From positions 2,356,001 to 2,420,000 of the forward strand of contig NZ_CP094468.1 in NCBI RefSeq assembly GCF_023347275.1: a stretch of 64,000 bases of DNA, given 5' to 3'. Source of the stretch: Faecalibacterium sp. I3-3-89. Lineage in GTDB: Bacteria; Bacillota; Clostridia; Oscillospirales; Ruminococcaceae. Shown here piece by piece: positions 37,714-47,534 of this stretch. The notes below the pieces were generated by a model. The model was not told the origin of the DNA and ran no database searches. It worked only from the letters and a program-made list of their open reading frames with translations. A program made the position numbers and the translations under genes. How positions within the stretch are numbered: the stretch's first letter is position 1; each line of letters begins with the position of its first letter.

Positions 37714-37995
37714 ATGATGCAGACATTCGTTCGCCCTTCCCGGGATCTGCGCAACCATTACGCCGAAATTTCGGAGATGCTCAAAGACCACGACCATGTG
37801 ATCATCACGAATCATGGCCGTGGAGAATCAGTTCTCATCAACATTGAGGACTACGCCAAGTACGAAGAGTTTTTGCACCAGCGGTATGTTGCCGAGGCAC
37901 TTGCCAAGGCAAAGCAGCAGGCGGCAGACCCCGACACGCAGTGGGCAGACCACGAGAGCGTATGGGAGACGCTAGGCAAGCAGTATGACGTATAA
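37714..37995 (+). CDS. Phd/YefM-family antitoxin
   Basis: 93 residues from ATG 37714, with AGGAGGT at 37700. The N-terminal half (residues 5-55) has the Phd/YefM DNA-binding fold: RDLRNHYAEISEML, VIITNHGRGESVLINIEDY. The C-terminal part (VAEALAKAKQQAADPDTQWA) is the flexible toxin-neutralizing tail. It overlaps the toxin gene by 11 bases, the usual order. It should repress its own promoter together with the toxin. Confidence 0.88.
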   Translation: MMQTFVRPSRDLRNHYAEISEMLKDHDHVIITNHGRGESVLINIEDYAKYEEFLHQRYVAEALAKAKQQAADPDTQWADHESVWETLGKQYDV

Positions 37996-38281
37996 AATTA
38001 AATATCTGCCCCTTGCTGTGCAAGATTTGAACGAGATTGCCCGGTATCTGTCTGGCTTTTACCCTAAAACGGCCCGCCGCGTACTGAAAGAGCTGCGGGA
38101 GAAGATCACCAAATTAGGCGATACTCCAAAAATGTACGAGGTCTACCGCCTTGACCCTGCTTATCGCAGGATGGTCGTTGACCAGTATCTGGTATTCTAC
38201 CGCGTCACCGATGAAAACAAGATTGTGGAGATTCACCGTGTGCTGCGAGGTGCTTGGAATCTGCCGCAGTATCTGGAATAA
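37985..38281 (+). CDS. RelE/ParE-family toxin
   Basis: 98 residues. The fold is recognised from YLPLAVQDLNEIARYLSGF, the middle basic helix ARRVLKELREKI, and the late strand YLVFYRVTDENKIVEIHRVL typical of ParE/RelE toxins. These either cleave ribosome-bound mRNA (RelE) or poison gyrase (ParE); sequence alone does not decide. Translated from within the antitoxin end, so coupled to it. Confidence 0.88.
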   Translation: MTYKIKYLPLAVQDLNEIARYLSGFYPKTARRVLKELREKITKLGDTPKMYEVYRLDPAYRRMVVDQYLVFYRVTDENKIVEIHRVLRGAWNLPQYLE

Positions 38282-38284
38282 ATT

Positions 38285-38316
38285 CAGGTTCGAGTGCTGT
38301 GGACAATGCTCCACCA
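38285..38316 (+). repeat. Degenerate tRNA 3'-end copy, possible attachment site remnant
   Basis: CAGGTTCGAGT-g-CTGT followed 10 bases later by CTCCACCA resembles the 3' end of tRNA-Val at 36842-36868 (CAGGTTCGAGTCCTGT ... GTCCACCA), with a small insertion. The pair brackets the GNAT and toxin-antitoxin genes. Confidence 0.45.
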
Positions 38317-38317
38317 C

Positions 38318-38352
38318 AAAAATCCCGAGTCATTCGACCCGGGATTTTTTTC
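38318..38352 (+). terminator. Terminator after the toxin-antitoxin operon
   Basis: AAATCCCG-a-GTC / GAC-c-CGGGATTT hairpin with seven T. Confidence 0.85.
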
Positions 38353-38424
38353 GTAGTCAGAGCCGCCCTATCCAAACCGCCAGTTTTCCGTGCCGGGGGT
38401 GCAAAATCTTGGCCAGAATTGCCG

Positions 38425-38453
38425 TTGCACCGCCGTGGCTTTTGGATTATACT
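38425..38453 (+). promoter_or_regulatory. Promoter of lrgAB
   Basis: TTGCAC (38425-38430), 17-base spacer, TATACT (38448-38453), 60 bases before the inferred lrgA start. Confidence 0.65.
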
Positions 38454-38512
38454 GTTGACTTGTATTCCATGATGTAATCTCTCGTTTCTTTCAAGCCAAA
38501 GGAGGCATCCCT

Positions 38513-38884
38513 ACGAACTATCTGTTTCAATTCACGCGCATCCTCGCGTTCTGTTTTCTGGGCGAGATCTGTCACGCCCTGCTGCCCCTCCCCGTCCCGG
38601 CCAGCGTCTACGGCCTGCTGCTGTTACTGGCGGCGCTCCGCCTCGGCATCGTGAAGCTCGAGCAGGTCAAGGAGGTGGGGCTGTTCCTCACCGGCATCTT
38701 CCCGCTGCTATTCGTGCCCGCCGCTGCGGGCGTCATGGAGCTCTGGGCCGAGATGGGCGCGATGCTGCTGCCCATCCTCATCGCCATCGTGCCGGTGACG
38801 GTGCTCGTGCTTGTGAGCGCAGGCCGCACCACGCAGGCCCTCACCAGCCGCCGCGCTGCAAAAAAGGAGGTCGAACATGACTGA
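38513..38884 (+). CDS. lrgA: CidA/LrgA-family holin-like protein, apparent ACG start
   Basis: 123 residues if translation begins at ACG 38513. This codon is seven bases after AAAGGAGG (38498-38505), and the following residues NYLFQFTRILAFCFLGEICH align with the start of LrgA proteins. There is no ATG or TTG in this part; the only conventional alternative is GTG at 38651, which would delete the first two of four membrane helices. LPVPASVYGLLLLLAALR and FPLLFVPAAAGVME are family features. LrgA/LrgB affect murein hydrolase activity and pyruvate uptake in other Bacillota. It overlaps lrgB by eight bases. Confidence 0.8.
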   Translation, partial: TNYLFQFTRILAFCFLGEICHALLPLPVPASVYGLLLLLAALRLGIVKLEQVKEVGLFLTGIFPLLFVPAAAGVMELWAEMGAMLLPILIAIVPVTVLVLVSAGRTTQALTSRRAAKKEVEHD

Positions 38885-39584
38885 ACTGCTGAACGGATTT
38901 CTCTCCGGTTCCGCCGCGTGGGGCGTGCTGCTGACGCTGGCCGCCTTCGCACTGGGCACCCTCATCAACAAGACCACCGGCAAGGCCATCTTCAATCCGC
39001 TGCTGCTGGGCAGCATCTTTGTCATCCTCTTTCTGAGCCTGCTGAACATCTCCTACGCCGACTACAAGGCCAGTGCCGCGCCGGTGAATTACCTGCTGCT
39101 GCCGGCCACCATCAGCCTCGCCATCCCGCTGTATGAAAAGTGGGACCTGCTGAAGGAGAATGCCGCCGCCATCATCGCGGGCATCTCGGTGGGCACGCTG
39201 GTCAGCCTTGGCAGCGTGCTGGCGCTGGCACTGGCTATGGGCCTCACCCGGGAACAGTACGCCACCCTCCTGCCCAAGTCGGTCACGACGGCTATCAGCA
39301 TGGATGTCGCCGCCGAGCTGGGCGGCATCGCGGCCCTGACCGGTGCCGTCGTCATCCTCACCGGCATCGCGGGCAACCTGCTGGCCGAGGTGATCTGCAA
39401 AGCCTTCCACATCACCGACCCCATCGCCAAGGGCATCGGCATCGGCACCTCGGCCCATGCCGTGGGCACCAGCAAGGCCCTTCAGATGGGCGAGGTCGAG
39501 GGCGCGATGAGCGGCCTGTCCATCGCGGTGGCCGGCGTCCTCACTGCTGTGCTCTGCCCCTTCTTTGTCAGCTTTATCCAGTAA
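38877..39584 (+). CDS. lrgB: LrgB/CidB-family membrane protein
   Basis: 235 residues, about seven membrane helices. Family hallmarks: FNPLLLGSIFVILFL, LLPATISLAIPLYEKWDLLK, LLPKSVTTAISMDVA and GIGTSAHAVGTSKALQMGE. Partner of LrgA, translated from an overlapping start with AAAAGGAGG upstream. Together they form a holin/antiholin-like or pyruvate-related transport system. No LytTR or LytS regulator is adjacent. Confidence 0.93.
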   Translation: MTELLNGFLSGSAAWGVLLTLAAFALGTLINKTTGKAIFNPLLLGSIFVILFLSLLNISYADYKASAAPVNYLLLPATISLAIPLYEKWDLLKENAAAIIAGISVGTLVSLGSVLALALAMGLTREQYATLLPKSVTTAISMDVAAELGGIAALTGAVVILTGIAGNLLAEVICKAFHITDPIAKGIGIGTSAHAVGTSKALQMGEVEGAMSGLSIAVAGVLTAVLCPFFVSFIQ

Positions 39585-39589
39585 ACCGC

Positions 39590-39642
39590 AAAAAAAAAAC
39601 AAGTCCTCTGTGCCTGTTGTGGTACAGAGGACTTGTTTTTTT
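39590..39642. terminator. Bidirectional terminator between lrgB and the GGDEF/EAL gene
   Basis: AAACAAGTCCTCTGT and its complement form a long stem bordered by A and T tracts; convergent genes end on both sides. Confidence 0.9.
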
Positions 39643-39643
39643 A

Positions 39644-42334
39644 TCATGCATCCCGCTGGCGGGCCGCTTCTTCGATGACTCTGACCGCCTTTTCGTGGAT
39701 GGCCAGAGGCTCTGCGGCCGGGCGGGCCAGACAGTAGCCCTGCAGAAGGTCCACGCCCATCTCCAACACCCTGCGCAGGTCATCCATCGTCTCCACGCCC
39801 TCGGCCAGCACCTGCACGCCGCGGGGGCGGGCATAGTCGATGAGGGCCTTGAGGAACTGCTGCTTGTCGGGGTCGGCATCAATGCCCCGGATGATGGCGA
39901 TGTCCACCTTGACATAGCGGGGCGCGATGGTCAACAGGCTGCTGCCGTTGCTGTAGCCGCTGCCGTAGTCGTCCAGCGCAAAGACGGCGGGCGCACCGGT
40001 GGCATTCCGCTTCCGCTCCAGCGCCTGTTCGTCCATCTCCTCCTCCTCGGTGATCTCCACCACCAGCTTCGAGAGGATGGCTTTGTGGGCCGCACGGAAG
40101 TGCGCCCAATCCTCATCGTTCAGGCTGACGCTGGCGATGCTGTTGACGAAGACGAGGGCATCCGGCTCCACCTTGCCCGCCGCTTCCAGCGCTTCATAGC
40201 ACTCGCAGGCGCGGAACAGGGTCAGCTTCTCGATGTCATACAGCCGCCCCATCTCGCTGGCCAGCTCCATCACCCTCTGGGGAGAGCTCAGGGCGGGCAG
40301 CCGGGGCCGCATCAGGGCCTCATAAGCCGCCACATGGCCGTCCCGGGCCGAGAAGATGGGCTGGAAGTAGTAGTCCACCTGCCGCTCCCGGACAAGGATC
40401 TCGAAGTCGCTGCGCTGCTTCATTGCGTAGATGCCGTCGCGGTAGTGCTCCATGTTGAACTCCCGGACTTCGCCCTTGGTGGAGTGCTTGACCTCGTACA
40501 TCGCAAAATCGGCGTATCGCTTGAGGGTGTCGAGGTCGGCTGCATCGTCGGGATACCATGCTACGCCGCCGGACATCCGGATGCACAGTTTCTTGCCGTC
40601 CGGCAGGGTGGCGCTGCTCCGGGCAAAGCCCTCTTCCAACTTCCGGATGTCCTTCCGCACGGCCTCCTTCGTCTCATAGCCGTAGAACAGCAGCAGGAAC
40701 TCATCGCCGGAGAGCCGCGCCACCACGGTGCCGCCGGGCACGCCCTGCTGCAGGCTGTGGGCCGTCTTGCGCAGATAGATGTCGCCCCAGTCGTGGCCGT
40801 AGGTATCATTGATGGTCTTGAGGTTATCGAGGTCCGTCATCATCAGGGCCGCACAGCGCATCATTCTGGGCTTCTCGAACAGCTCGCCGCAGACCCGGAA
40901 GAAGGCCTGACGACTGTACAGCCCGGTAAGGGCGTCGTAATCGCGCTCGTGCTCGATGCGGCTGCGCTCGGCTACGGCTGCTTTGTAGTTGTCGGTGCTC
41001 AGGGTCACGATGGCGTCGGCCAGCCTGTCCAGCTCCCGGATGCCGGTGCGGGAGAACTCCGGGACGGCCTGATGCCGCTCCTGCGCATCCGCCAGCTCCT
41101 TCGAGAGCTGAGCGACCGGCTGGGCCAGACCGATGCTGACGAAGAATGCGCAGCCCAGACCAAAGCCCAGCGTCAGCAGGATCGCAAAGCTCACGAGATT
41201 CGTCACCGACTGGGAGAAGCGGAAGAGGTCGTTCCTTCCCACCACGCCGATAAGCAGCCGCCGTTCGCCCGAGAAGGGGGCGTTGCGGTTGTAGAGGCTG
41301 ATCTGGCGGATGCTGGCGACCTGATTGGCACCGCCGCTCGGATAATGCCAGTAGCCCTTGGCGCGGTGGAGGGTCAGCTCCCATCCTTCCTTCTGCAGCG
41401 CGGCCGTCTGCTCGCCGGTGTTGGCGGTGACATGGATCTGCAGCTCCTCGCCCCGCAGGTCGGAAGTCGTGGAGGCCAGCAGATAGCTTCCGTGGTTGTC
41501 GTTCTGCAATTCGTCCCACGGGAGCTTGGTGTCCATATAGCTTTCCAGCATCTCGATGCCCAGAACGCCGTACACCGTGCCGTCGTCCAAAATCAGAGGC
41601 TGCGCGTAGGCGATGGCCTCCCGGTCATCGCCCAGCAGCGTATAGGGCAGGGTCGTCCAGCGGCCATAATCCGCCGCAGCTCCGGTCTGCTCCCCGCTCT
41701 CATAGGCAGCTTGGAAGGGCCGGACATAAAAGGCATCCTCTTCCCCCTCCAGATACTGCTGCGCAGGCGTCCACGCCTTGTCCGTAGTGATGCCGAAGGC
41801 CTGCACCAGCTCTGCCGGAGCGCGCTCAAACATCACGTCGGAGTTGTCCGCCGAGGAGGCGGCTTCTGGGTCGAGGTCCCGCAGATAGACGCAGGGCAGC
41901 CGGTCGCCGGAGGTGCGGTCTGTAAAGTCGTGGGTGTTCAGGATGAGGAAGACGCCGCTGACCTGCTTGGCGCGGAGCGCCTTGAGCAGCCTCGGAGCGG
42001 CCGCTTCCAGCAGGGGCAGGCTCTCACCGCCGGTAGAATCCAGCGTATCGAGGGAGATCGTCCCCTCGTCCAGCATCTGCCGAGCCGTATCGTTGATAAA
42101 GCTCGAAAGCTCCGTCAGGTCCTGTGCCTGCTGGAGCTGGGTCTCAATATACCGGGCACGGTTCTCCACCTGCTTGTCGAGGATGTCCACCGCGTTCTCA
42201 TCCAGTCGGAGGGTGACGCCGCTGACCCCAATGGCCGAGGCCATCAGCATGACCATGATGACCAGCATGACCATCAGCGCCGCAAAGATGGTGTGTTCTT
42301 TTCCTTTTGCTTCATCTCGCATCAGAAGCTTCAT
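39644..42334 (-). CDS. Membrane sensor with GGDEF and EAL domains (c-di-GMP turnover)
   Basis: 896 residues. One membrane helix near 15-40, an extracytoplasmic sensing region (about 45-355, Cache-like), a second helix near 365-385, a HAMP-like linker, then GGDEF (about 450-620) with active-site form LSGDEF near 541. The EAL domain (about 640-885) has YEALMRP near 670, the Asn in FVNSIAS, EITEEEE, DDYGSGYSN, the KVD Lys and EGVET, so its phosphodiesterase residues look complete. Ser for the first Gly of GGDEF is often still active. It starts 43 bases after the solute-binding lipoprotein gene and is probably co-transcribed. Confidence 0.88.
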   Translation of the reverse strand: MKLLMRDEAKGKEHTIFAALMVMLVIMVMLMASAIGVSGVTLRLDENAVDILDKQVENRARYIETQLQQAQDLTELSSFINDTARQMLDEGTISLDTLDSTGGESLPLLEAAAPRLLKALRAKQVSGVFLILNTHDFTDRTSGDRLPCVYLRDLDPEAASSADNSDVMFERAPAELVQAFGITTDKAWTPAQQYLEGEEDAFYVRPFQAAYESGEQTGAAADYGRWTTLPYTLLGDDREAIAYAQPLILDDGTVYGVLGIEMLESYMDTKLPWDELQNDNHGSYLLASTTSDLRGEELQIHVTANTGEQTAALQKEGWELTLHRAKGYWHYPSGGANQVASIRQISLYNRNAPFSGERRLLIGVVGRNDLFRFSQSVTNLVSFAILLTLGFGLGCAFFVSIGLAQPVAQLSKELADAQERHQAVPEFSRTGIRELDRLADAIVTLSTDNYKAAVAERSRIEHERDYDALTGLYSRQAFFRVCGELFEKPRMMRCAALMMTDLDNLKTINDTYGHDWGDIYLRKTAHSLQQGVPGGTVVARLSGDEFLLLFYGYETKEAVRKDIRKLEEGFARSSATLPDGKKLCIRMSGGVAWYPDDAADLDTLKRYADFAMYEVKHSTKGEVREFNMEHYRDGIYAMKQRSDFEILVRERQVDYYFQPIFSARDGHVAAYEALMRPRLPALSSPQRVMELASEMGRLYDIEKLTLFRACECYEALEAAGKVEPDALVFVNSIASVSLNDEDWAHFRAAHKAILSKLVVEITEEEEMDEQALERKRNATGAPAVFALDDYGSGYSNGSSLLTIAPRYVKVDIAIIRGIDADPDKQQFLKALIDYARPRGVQVLAEGVETMDDLRRVLEMGVDLLQGYCLARPAAEPLAIHEKAVRVIEEAARQRDA

Positions 42335-42377
42335 GGTCTCTCCCTTCTTTCACTTGTCCACTCGTCTTTGTGCCGTC

Positions 42378-43829
42378 TCAGCCCTCGTACTGGCGCAGGG
42401 CATCGCAGAGGCTCTGATACCATGCCTCGAAATACTCATCGGTCATAAACTCCGCCTCAGCGTCGGCCACGCTCTCGCCTGCGGCGATGCGCGCGACGAC
42501 GGTGGCACGGTCAGCCTCCGCAAGGTCGCTCATGCTGTAGGTCAGGGTGTCGCGGGCCTTGGTGCCGCCCTCAAAGGCGCGGGGCGTGTACATCTCGCTG
42601 CTGTTCACGGTATCGACGGCCTGCGTCAGGATGTTCTCCATGTTTCCGGTCAGGATGAGGCCGCTGCTGCGGATGGCGTCCATCTCATTGGCGGCGTGGG
42701 TCACGGGCAGATAGCCGGAGCCTACCGCAAAGGCAATATTATTCTCCGGCTGGGTCAGCCACTTGAGGAAGACCACGCTGGCTGCCTCCTCGGCGTCGGT
42801 GGTCTTTGCCACGGCCATACCGGCCCCCTGCTGGACCGCGAATTTCTCGCCGTCGGCAAAATGGGGCGCAGGCAGGACTTTCAGGGCGATGCTGTGGCTC
42901 TCGGTGTCGCTCAGCATTACCCGAGACGGAAAATAGGTGGCGCTGGAGCTGGAGCCGACGTAGGCCAGAATGTTGCCGATCTTAATGTCGTCGCTGCGGA
43001 AGCGGCCGCTGGCGGAGAACCAGCCCTTGACGTAGGGCACATAGTAGTTGTCCCACAGCCTGCGGGCGGTGGCCTCGGTCAGCTCCACGGTCATCCTGCC
43101 GCCCTTGACGTCGAAGAGGGTGTCTCCCAGCTCCTTTGCGCCGATGAGCATATAGTTCGCCATCGCGTCGCGGCCAAACAGGGCCTTGCCGTCGTCGGGC
43201 GTTTCGGTCTGGGCGTCCGTCCAGTTGTAGTAGGCTTCGGCAGTCCCGACCAGACCCTCGATGGTCTTAAGGTCGGCGTACTCTGCGCCGGTGGCATCGG
43301 CAAAGGTCTGCCAGTCGGTGTCGTTCAGGAACAAAAGCTCCACAGACTTTGCCACCGGGAATATTTTGATGCTGCCGTCGTCGTTGAAGTCGCCCTCGGT
43401 CAGGTAGCTCCCGATGTAGGCCGCCCTCTCCTCGTCGGTGAAGTAGGGCGCAAGGTCCACCAGCTCGCTCATCTGGTCCATCGCATAGGCGGTGTCCGCG
43501 TAGGCCATGAAGATGTTGGGCATCTCCTCTGCGCCCACCTTGCCCTGTGCCGAGGCCATCACCTGTGCCTCAAGGTCATTGACATTGCCCTGACTGCAGT
43601 TTTCCACGGTGATGTTCTGTTCCTTGCCGACGGTCGCATTGAACTCTTCGACCAATCTGTTGAAGCTTTCCAGCTGGTCGCCGTTGTAGTACGTCCAGAC
43701 GGTCAGCTGCACCGGCTCGACATCTGCCGGTCCGCCGCTCTGCGAAGCCCCGCAGCCTGCGAGGCTGAGCACCAGCGCTGCAGCTGCTGCGAATGCTCCC
43801 AGTCGGTGCATCCAGTTTCGTTTCATCAT
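42378..43829 (-). CDS. Extracellular solute-binding lipoprotein (family 1)
   Basis: 483 residues from the double ATG at 43829, with GGAGAG upstream. A lipoprotein signal ends in LSLAGCGAS, the Cys being the lipidation site. The mature part resembles ABC sugar-binding proteins: VWTYYNGDQLESFNRLVEEF, then FPVAKSVELLFLNDTDW, GAGMAVAKTTDAEEAASVVF and FLKWLTQPENNIAFA. No permease or ATPase gene is nearby. Instead the next gene is a membrane GGDEF/EAL sensor. It may deliver ligand information to that sensor rather than feed a transporter; that is inference. Confidence 0.88.
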   Translation of the reverse strand: MMKRNWMHRLGAFAAAAALVLSLAGCGASQSGGPADVEPVQLTVWTYYNGDQLESFNRLVEEFNATVGKEQNITVENCSQGNVNDLEAQVMASAQGKVGAEEMPNIFMAYADTAYAMDQMSELVDLAPYFTDEERAAYIGSYLTEGDFNDDGSIKIFPVAKSVELLFLNDTDWQTFADATGAEYADLKTIEGLVGTAEAYYNWTDAQTETPDDGKALFGRDAMANYMLIGAKELGDTLFDVKGGRMTVELTEATARRLWDNYYVPYVKGWFSASGRFRSDDIKIGNILAYVGSSSSATYFPSRVMLSDTESHSIALKVLPAPHFADGEKFAVQQGAGMAVAKTTDAEEAASVVFLKWLTQPENNIAFAVGSGYLPVTHAANEMDAIRSSGLILTGNMENILTQAVDTVNSSEMYTPRAFEGGTKARDTLTYSMSDLAEADRATVVARIAAGESVADAEAEFMTDEYFEAWYQSLCDALRQYEG

Positions 43830-43963
43830 CTTCGTTCTCTCCATCATGCAGCTGTATTTTTCTCCAAAGATACCTTTATCATACCATTACCCGGCAGAGC
43901 CTGTAAACATTTTTCGATAAAATCAGCAATATTACAACATCCCTCCCCCGCTTTCTTTTCCAT

Positions 43964-44032
43964 AAAAAAGCAGGGCAGGCCCGCGCCGCCCAAAGCTACC
44001 AGCTTCTGGCAAAAGCGCAGGCTTGCCCTGCA
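43964..44032 (-). terminator. Terminator of cysS
   Basis: On the reverse strand GCAGGGCAAGCC / GGCCTGCCCTGC stem with inner structure, followed by TTTTTTATGG. Confidence 0.8.
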
Positions 44033-44045
44033 TTTGGTTCTTCTC

Positions 44046-45443
<1,398 letters not shown>

Positions 45444-45765
45444 AGCTGAAATACTCCTTCTTGTGGGACAGGCCGGAGCCGCGATGCCCTCTTGCCTGAA
45501 AAAGCAAAAGCCTCCAACGCTGCGCCAAAAGGCACAGCATCGAAGGCGGTTCTTTTTCAAGATCGCGGTTCCACTCCGGTTTGTCGCTCAGGGCCGGTAA
45601 CGGCGGCCATCCGCACTGCGATACTCAAATTTCCCGCAGCGTGCTGCCCGGGCGCACTTCACACAGCGGTCTGCAAACAGGCTTTCAGCCAACGGCCCGT
45701 TTTCTCTGCCCAGACGATGCGGCGCTACTCTGCCCGGATAAACGCATTTATCCTTTTACAGTTTT
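45444..45765 (-). promoter_or_regulatory. T-box riboswitch leader of cysS
   Basis: The reverse strand carries the T-box antiterminator sequence GGAGTGGAACCGCG (45563-45576 region). It is followed by a competing terminator GCCTTCGATGCTGTGCC with its near-complement and a T run (about 45490-45556). A long Stem I lies upstream. TGC in GTGAAGTGCGCC (45654-45656 complement) is a candidate Cys specifier. Uncharged tRNA-Cys should stabilise the antiterminator and allow cysS transcription. Confidence 0.85.
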
Positions 45766-45794
45766 ATTATAATAGCCGCCGGGGCGTAAGTCAA
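45766..45794 (-). promoter_or_regulatory. Promoter of the cysS T-box transcript
   Basis: Reverse-strand TTGACT (45789-45794) and TATAAT (45766-45771), 17-base spacer. Confidence 0.75.
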
Positions 45795-45798
45795 GCGT

Positions 45799-45827
45799 TT
45801 GACTCCCTCTCCCGGCTGTGCTACACT
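45799..45827 (+). promoter_or_regulatory. Promoter of the GNAT gene
   Basis: TTGACT (45799-45804) and TACACT (45822-45827), 17-base spacer. Its -35 is only five bases from the -35 of the divergent cysS promoter. Confidence 0.65.
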
Positions 45828-45858
45828 GGGCAAAAACACAGACCGGAGGTTTTTTGTC

Positions 45859-46323
45859 ATGCAGCTCCTCACCGAACGCCTTTTCCTCATCCCCCTGCGT
45901 CCGGACGGGATGCGCGCCCTTCTGGCCCGCACCACCGACCCGGAGCTTGTCCAGCCCTACACCGATATGCTGGACCTTTCACTCGCCCACCCCGATCAGT
46001 GGGTCTGGTACACCGCATGGGGCCTCTATCAGAATGACTCCGGCGACTGGGTGGGCGACCTCTGCTTCAAGGGCCTGCCCGAAAATGGCCACCCCGAGAT
46101 CGGCTACGGCCTCCTGCCGGAGTACGAGCATCAGGGCTATGCCACCGAGGCCGTCCGCGCCGCCTGCCGCTGGGCCTTCGGCCAGCCCGGCGTCACCGCC
46201 GTCGAGGCCGAGACCGACCCCGGCAACACCGCCTCGCAGGCTGTCCTCCGCCGGGTGGGCTTCGTGCCCACGGGAACGATGGGCGAGGAAGGACCGAGGT
46301 TTATTCTGCGCAAAAAGGCCTGA
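45859..46323 (+). CDS. GNAT-family N-acetyltransferase
   Basis: 154 residues from ATG 45859 (GGAGGT upstream). RimJ/RimL-like: MQLLTERLFLIPLRPDGM opening, WVGDLCFKGLPENGHPEIGY core, acetyl-CoA pyrophosphate loop EYEHQGYATEAV, and late NTASQAVLRRVGF. Acetyl acceptor unknown. Divergently transcribed from cysS with adjoining promoters. Confidence 0.88.
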   Translation: MQLLTERLFLIPLRPDGMRALLARTTDPELVQPYTDMLDLSLAHPDQWVWYTAWGLYQNDSGDWVGDLCFKGLPENGHPEIGYGLLPEYEHQGYATEAVRAACRWAFGQPGVTAVEAETDPGNTASQAVLRRVGFVPTGTMGEEGPRFILRKKA

Positions 46324-46350
46324 CCGCGCTGCAAAATCAGCGCTTTCCCC

Positions 46351-46379
46351 TTTACATCTCCCCCGACTTGTGCCATAAT
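46351..46379 (+). promoter_or_regulatory. Promoter of asnA
   Basis: TTTACA (46351-46356), 17-base spacer, CATAAT (46374-46379), 75 bases before the asnA start. Confidence 0.55.
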
Positions 46380-46453
46380 TTACTTTATTAAAGGGAAGCT
46401 GTCCCCGGCGCGGCATTTCGGCGGCGCAGGGCAGCAGAGAGGGGTAAACTGCC

Positions 46454-47467
46454 ATGAGCAAGATCATCATTCCGGCAAACTACACGCCCGCGCTGAACCT
46501 GTACGACACCCAGCGCGCCATCGGCACGGTGAAGCGGCTGTTCGCCGACACCCTGTGCGCCACGCTGAACCTCTACCGCGTGTCGGCACCGCTCTTTGTC
46601 GAGGCCTCCACCGGCCTGAACGACGACCTGAACGGCGTCGAGCGGAAAGTCACCTTCGACACCAAGGACAGCGGCATCGAGGTTCAGGTGGTCCAGTCGC
46701 TGGCCAAGTGGAAGCGCAAAGCCCTGAAGGACTACGGCTTCCGGGTCGGCAAAGGCCTCTACTGCGACATGAACGCCATCCGCCGCGACGAGGACATGGA
46801 CAACCTCCACTCCATTTATGTGGACCAGTGGGACTGGGAGAAGGTCATCCGCGAAGAGGACCGGAACGAGACGTACCTGAAGAACGTCGTGCGCTCCATC
46901 GTGTCGGCGGTCTGCGCCACCGAGATGAACCTGCACGCCATGTTCCCCCAGCTGCAGGACCTGCCGCTCCACACCCCCAACGTCACCTTCATCACCTCAC
47001 AGGAGCTGGAGGATAAGTACCCCGACCTGACCCCGAAGGAGCGGGAGAACGCCTTCGTCAAGGAGAACGGCACCACCTTCCTGATGAAGATCGGCGCCCC
47101 CCTCAAGAGCGGCAAGCCCCACGATGGCCGTGCACCCGACTACGACGACTGGGATCTGAACGGCGACCTGCTGTTCTGGAATGAGCCGCTGCAGTGCAGC
47201 TATGAGCTGAGCAGCATGGGCATCCGCGTCAGCCCCGAGAGCATGGACCGCCAGCTCACCGCCGCAGGCTGCGACGACCGCCGCACGCTCCCCTTCCACA
47301 AGGCTGTGCTGAACGGCGAGCTGCCCTACACCATCGGCGGCGGCATCGGCCAGAGCCGTCTGTGTATGCTGCTGCTGGGCAGCGCCCACATCGGTGAGGT
47401 CCAGGCCAGCGTCTGGGACGCCGCCACCCGCGAAGCCTGCGAAAAGGCAGGGATCCCGCTGCTGTAA
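46454..47467 (+). CDS. asnA: Aspartate--ammonia ligase AsnA
   Basis: 337 residues, the expected length. Class II aminoacyl-tRNA synthetase-like fold: [56 protein letters not shown], and the C-terminal [20 protein letters not shown] (motif 3). Makes asparagine from aspartate, ammonia and ATP, releasing AMP. Single gene with its own promoter and terminator. Confidence 0.96.
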   Translation: MSKIIIPANYTPALNLYDTQRAIGTVKRLFADTLCATLNLYRVSAPLFVEASTGLNDDLNGVERKVTFDTKDSGIEVQVVQSLAKWKRKALKDYGFRVGKGLYCDMNAIRRDEDMDNLHSIYVDQWDWEKVIREEDRNETYLKNVVRSIVSAVCATEMNLHAMFPQLQDLPLHTPNVTFITSQELEDKYPDLTPKERENAFVKENGTTFLMKIGAPLKSGKPHDGRAPDYDDWDLNGDLLFWNEPLQCSYELSSMGIRVSPESMDRQLTAAGCDDRRTLPFHKAVLNGELPYTIGGGIGQSRLCMLLLGSAHIGEVQASVWDAATREACEKAGIPLL

Positions 47468-47489
47468 GGCTTTTGTGGCTGGAGAGGCC

Positions 47490-47534
47490 AAAAAGGCCGC
47501 TGTACCTACAGACAAGGTACAGCGGCCTTTTCTT
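47490..47534. terminator. Bidirectional terminator between asnA and the Pr6Pr-like gene
   Basis: AAAAAGGCCGCTGTACC and its complement with a nine-base loop, then TTTTCTT; its edge touches the stop region of the convergent gene. Confidence 0.9.

Noticed and set aside
39140..42448. 1102-residue forward reading frame
   Set aside because: Begins inside lrgB in another frame, crosses a strong bidirectional terminator and then runs antisense to the GGDEF/EAL gene.
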